Part shown: positions 15,562 through 17,438 of the stretch, piece after piece
How the letters are laid out: every line of letters starts with the position of its first letter
How positions within the stretch are numbered: position 1 is the stretch's first letter
Assembly (NCBI GenBank): GCA_002344885.1
Contig: DDUQ01000061.1
Span: forward strand, 1 to 17,438
Length of the DNA stretch: 17,438 bases
Reading direction: 5' to 3'
From: Comamonadaceae bacterium UBA2334
GTDB lineage: Bacteria > Pseudomonadota > Gammaproteobacteria > Burkholderiales > Burkholderiaceae_C
Notes under the pieces: generated by a model
What the model was told of the DNA's origin: nothing
What the model saw: the letters and a program-made list of their open reading frames with translations, nothing else
The model's database searches: none
Position numbers and translations under genes: made by a program

Positions 15562-16659
15562 TCAATCTCGGAACAGGCTGCGCTCATTGAACAGCGGGCT
15601 GGCCTCGTCCTTGTAGGGTTGGGGTTCGGCGTGGTAACGCTCGATGCGCTCCACCTCGTGTTTGCTGCCAAACACCAGGCCGATGCGCTGGTGCAGTGCG
15701 TTGGGTTGCACACCCAGCATGGGCACGCTGCCGGTGCTGGCGCGGCCGCCTGCCTGTTCCATCACCATGCCGATGGGGTTGGCCTCGTACAGCAGCCGCA
15801 GACGGCCGGGTTTGCTCGCATCCTTGGTGTCGCGTGGGTACATGAACACCCCACCCCGCATCAAGATGCGATGTGCCTCGGCCACCATGCTGGCAATCCA
15901 CCGCATGTTGAAGTCTTTGCCGCGCGGCCCGGTTTTGCCGGCCAGGCATTCATCGACATAGCGCTTGACGGGCGCTTCCCAGAAGCGGCTGTTGGACGCG
16001 TTGATGGCAAACTCCTGCGTGTCAGGCGGCACCTGGATGTTCGGGTGGGTCAGTTTGAACTCGCCCAACCCTGGATCGAGCGTGAAGCCATTGACCCCCG
16101 TGCCTACGGTCAGCACCAGCATGGTGGTGGGCCCATAGAGTGCATAGCCGGCCGCCAGTTGCCGTGTGCCCGGTTGCAAAAAGTCACTGGCCACGATGTC
16201 ACGGCCCGAGTCGATCACGTCCTGCGGCGCGCGGAGGACCGAAAAAATGCTGCCGACCGACACGTTCACGTCGATGTTGCTGGAGCCGTCCAGCGGGTCG
16301 AACACCAGCAGGTACTTGCCACGCGGGTACTGGCCCGGAATCTGGTACGGGTCATCCATTTCTTCAGAGGCCATGCCAGCCAGGTGCCCCCCCCAGTTGT
16401 TGGCGCTGATGAACATGTCGTTGCTGATCACATCCAGCTTTTTCTGCGTCTCGCCTTGCACATTGACGCTGGTACCGCCTTCCGCCGGGTGGTTGCCCAG
16501 CACACCGGCCAGCTCGCCGTAGGCCACGGAGCGGGCAATGGCCTTGCAAGCCAGCGCGACATCCAGAATCAACGCGTTGAAATCACCACTGGCACCCGGA
16601 AACCTGCGCCGCTCCTCGATGAGGAACTGCGTCAGCGTGGAACGTTTGGACAAAGGCAT
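15562..16659 (-). CDS. cbbF: Class I fructose-1,6-bisphosphatase
   Basis: It hydrolyses fructose 1,6-bisphosphate to fructose 6-phosphate, and in some bacteria sedoheptulose 1,7-bisphosphate as well, feeding RuBP regeneration. The 365-aa protein has the class I motifs TLTQFLIEE (8-16), NVQGETQKKLDVISN (66-80), GHLAGMASEEM (91-101) with metal-binding glutamates, DPLDGSSNID (121-130), and the substrate-site segment MRWIASMVAEAHRILMRGGV (252-271). Start: the ATG at 16657-16659 (MPLSKRSTLTQ) has GGGGAAG (16666-16672) six bases upstream; in-frame ATGs at 16674 and 16683 overlap or precede that site and are less likely. The gene lies between rpe and prk, the position of cbbF. A run of eight C on the plus strand (16387-16394) lies in the conserved NNWGGHLAG segment; the frame is intact. 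Also annotated as fbp. Confidence 0.96.
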   Translation of the reverse strand: MPLSKRSTLTQFLIEERRRFPGASGDFNALILDVALACKAIARSVAYGELAGVLGNHPAEGGTSVNVQGETQKKLDVISNDMFISANNWGGHLAGMASEEMDDPYQIPGQYPRGKYLLVFDPLDGSSNIDVNVSVGSIFSVLRAPQDVIDSGRDIVASDFLQPGTRQLAAGYALYGPTTMLVLTVGTGVNGFTLDPGLGEFKLTHPNIQVPPDTQEFAINASNSRFWEAPVKRYVDECLAGKTGPRGKDFNMRWIASMVAEAHRILMRGGVFMYPRDTKDASKPGRLRLLYEANPIGMVMEQAGGRASTGSVPMLGVQPNALHQRIGLVFGSKHEVERIERYHAEPQPYKDEASPLFNERSLFRD

Positions 16660-16681
16660 GTTGAACTTCCCCATCAATGAC

Positions 16682-16708
16682 AAAAAATCGATCGCCAGCC
16701 GGACGGCG
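16682..16708 (-). promoter_or_regulatory. Small hairpin plus T6 tract in the fbp leader
   Basis: In the 104-nt rpe-fbp spacer the transcribed strand has a short CGCC/GGCG pairing (16705-16708 with 16693-16696), then ATCGA and six T residues (16687-16682), 22 nt before the fbp ATG. The layout is the same as in the gap leader (small hairpin, CGA, T run, about 22 nt, ATG). The stem is only 4 bp, so strong termination is not predicted. Confidence 0.3.
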
Positions 16709-16763
16709 CGTGCCGAATAGGCGTGCGCGCTGAAGCAACTGCGTGCATGGCGTACACAGCCAC

Positions 16764-17438
16764 TCAGGCCTTGGCCGCCTCTGACTTGAGCGCCTGCATC
16801 ACGCGCCGGTAGCCCCCATCAGCATCGGGCGCGCCGAACACGGCGCTGCCCGCCACACAAGTGTCAGCCCCGGCACGCACGATCTCGGCTATGTTGCTCA
16901 CCTTCACCCCACCGTCCACCTCCAGCGAGATGGGCTGGCCACCATCGGCCACATGGGCCTGGATGGCGGCACGCACGGTGCGCAGTTTGGCCAGGGTGGA
17001 CGGGATGAATGCCTGGCCCCCAAAGCCGGGGTTGACGCTCATGAGCAGCACCATATCGAGCTTGTCCCACACATGGTCCAGCACCTGCACGGGTGTGGCG
17101 GGGTTGAGCACCAGACCGGCCTTGCAGCCGTGGTCGCGGATGAGTTGCAGCGTGCGGTCGACGTGGCGGCTGGCCTCGGGGTGGAAGGTGATGATGTCGG
17201 CACCCGCCTTGGCAAACAGCGGAATGAGCGCATCGACCGGCTCTACCATGAGGTGTACGTCGATGCCGATCTTCACGTGCGGGCGGATGGCTTCGCACAC
17301 CAGCGGGCCGATGGTGAGATTGGGCACGTAATGGTTGTCCATCACGTCGAAGTGCACCAGGTCGGCCCCCGCTTGTTCGATGGCGCGCACCTCTTCGCCC
17401 AGACGGGCAAAGTCGGCTGACAGGATGGACGGGGCGAT
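16764..17438 (-). CDS. cbbE: Ribulose-phosphate 3-epimerase (5' end cut by window)
   Basis: It interconverts xylulose 5-phosphate and ribulose 5-phosphate, supplying phosphoribulokinase. The frame runs open to the right edge; the visible protein begins IAPSILSADFARLGEEV, the normal opening of Rpe, so only a few N-terminal residues are missing. Seen motifs are VHFDVMDNHYVPNLTIGP with metal-binding His and Asp, DVHLMVEP, MSVNPGFGGQAFIP (the phosphate/loop segment) and LEVDGGV with the second catalytic Asp. This is a complete TIM-barrel epimerase apart from the missing start. It is the first visible gene of the minus-strand cbb series and is followed by fbp after 104 nt, as cbbE is followed by cbbF in Cupriavidus-type operons. 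An initiator at the internal Met at 17388-17390 would delete the first strand and is rejected. Also annotated as rpe. Confidence 0.96.
   Translation of the reverse strand: MAPSILSADFARLGEEVRAIEQAGADLVHFDVMDNHYVPNLTIGPLVCEAIRPHVKIGIDVHLMVEPVDALIPLFAKAGADIITFHPEASRHVDRTLQLIRDHGCKAGLVLNPATPVQVLDHVWDKLDMVLLMSVNPGFGGQAFIPSTLAKLRTVRAAIQAHVADGGQPISLEVDGGVKVSNIAEIVRAGADTCVAGSAVFGAPDADGGYRRVMQALKSEAAKA

Noticed and set aside
16387..16394. Run of eight C (G on the coding strand) inside fbp as a possible frameshift or phase-variable site
   Set aside because: The reading frame is continuous through the conserved NNWGGHLAG segment, and a core metabolic gene is an unlikely phase-variation target; the tract follows from Trp-Gly-Gly codons.

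Overview
The window reads as a chromosomal piece of a high-GC betaproteobacterium, most likely Burkholderiales (Comamonadaceae-like), with Calvin-cycle genes. The grounds are the proteobacterial class I phosphoribulokinase, the gene order rpe-fbp-prk-tkt-gph-gap-fba, which matches the cbbE-F-P-T-Z-G-A order known from Cupriavidus-type cbb operons, and the style of the flanking housekeeping genes. Genus is not resolvable by eye, and no RuBisCO gene is inside the window.

Layout. (1) 1-2473, minus strand: the 5' end of etfB (electron transfer flavoprotein beta subunit, cut by the window edge) with a clear promoter and a 22-bp perfect palindrome over its start region; an MscS-family channel gene; and a crotonase-fold gene whose two usual catalytic glutamates are replaced. 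(2) 2543-9386, plus strand: five collinear genes encoding a MoxR AAA ATPase, a DUF58 protein, a TgpA-like DUF3488/transglutaminase membrane protein, an MltB-type lytic transglycosylase and a diguanylate cyclase with two tandem copies of a PAS-like sensor. The first three form the common MoxR/DUF58/transglutaminase module; the last two follow closely enough for one transcript. (3) 9435-17438, minus strand, converging on block 2: fba, gap, gph, tkt, prk, fbp and rpe (5' end cut off), transcribed rpe to fba.

How the genes work together. Block 3 encodes most of the RuBP-regeneration half of the Calvin-Benson cycle: GAPDH, aldolase, FBPase, transketolase, ribulose-phosphate epimerase and phosphoribulokinase, plus phosphoglycolate phosphatase to remove the product of RuBisCO oxygenation. 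Phosphoglycerate kinase (cbbK), which sits between gap and fba in the reference operon, is absent here; the 109-bp spacer holds only small hairpins. RuBisCO genes and cbbR would be expected upstream of rpe, beyond the right edge. Block 2 is probably an envelope module (chaperone-like ATPase, membrane partner, periplasmic transglutaminase-like domain, murein hydrolase) with a c-di-GMP gene at its end.

No tRNA, rRNA, CRISPR array, insertion sequence or prophage gene was recognised, and no gene-free stretch exceeds 300 bases. The window is mostly conventional. The points most worth a second look are the etfB operator/promoter, the crotonase lacking both catalytic glutamates, the missing cbbK, the U-rich leaders before several cbb genes, and the duplicated sensor of the diguanylate cyclase.
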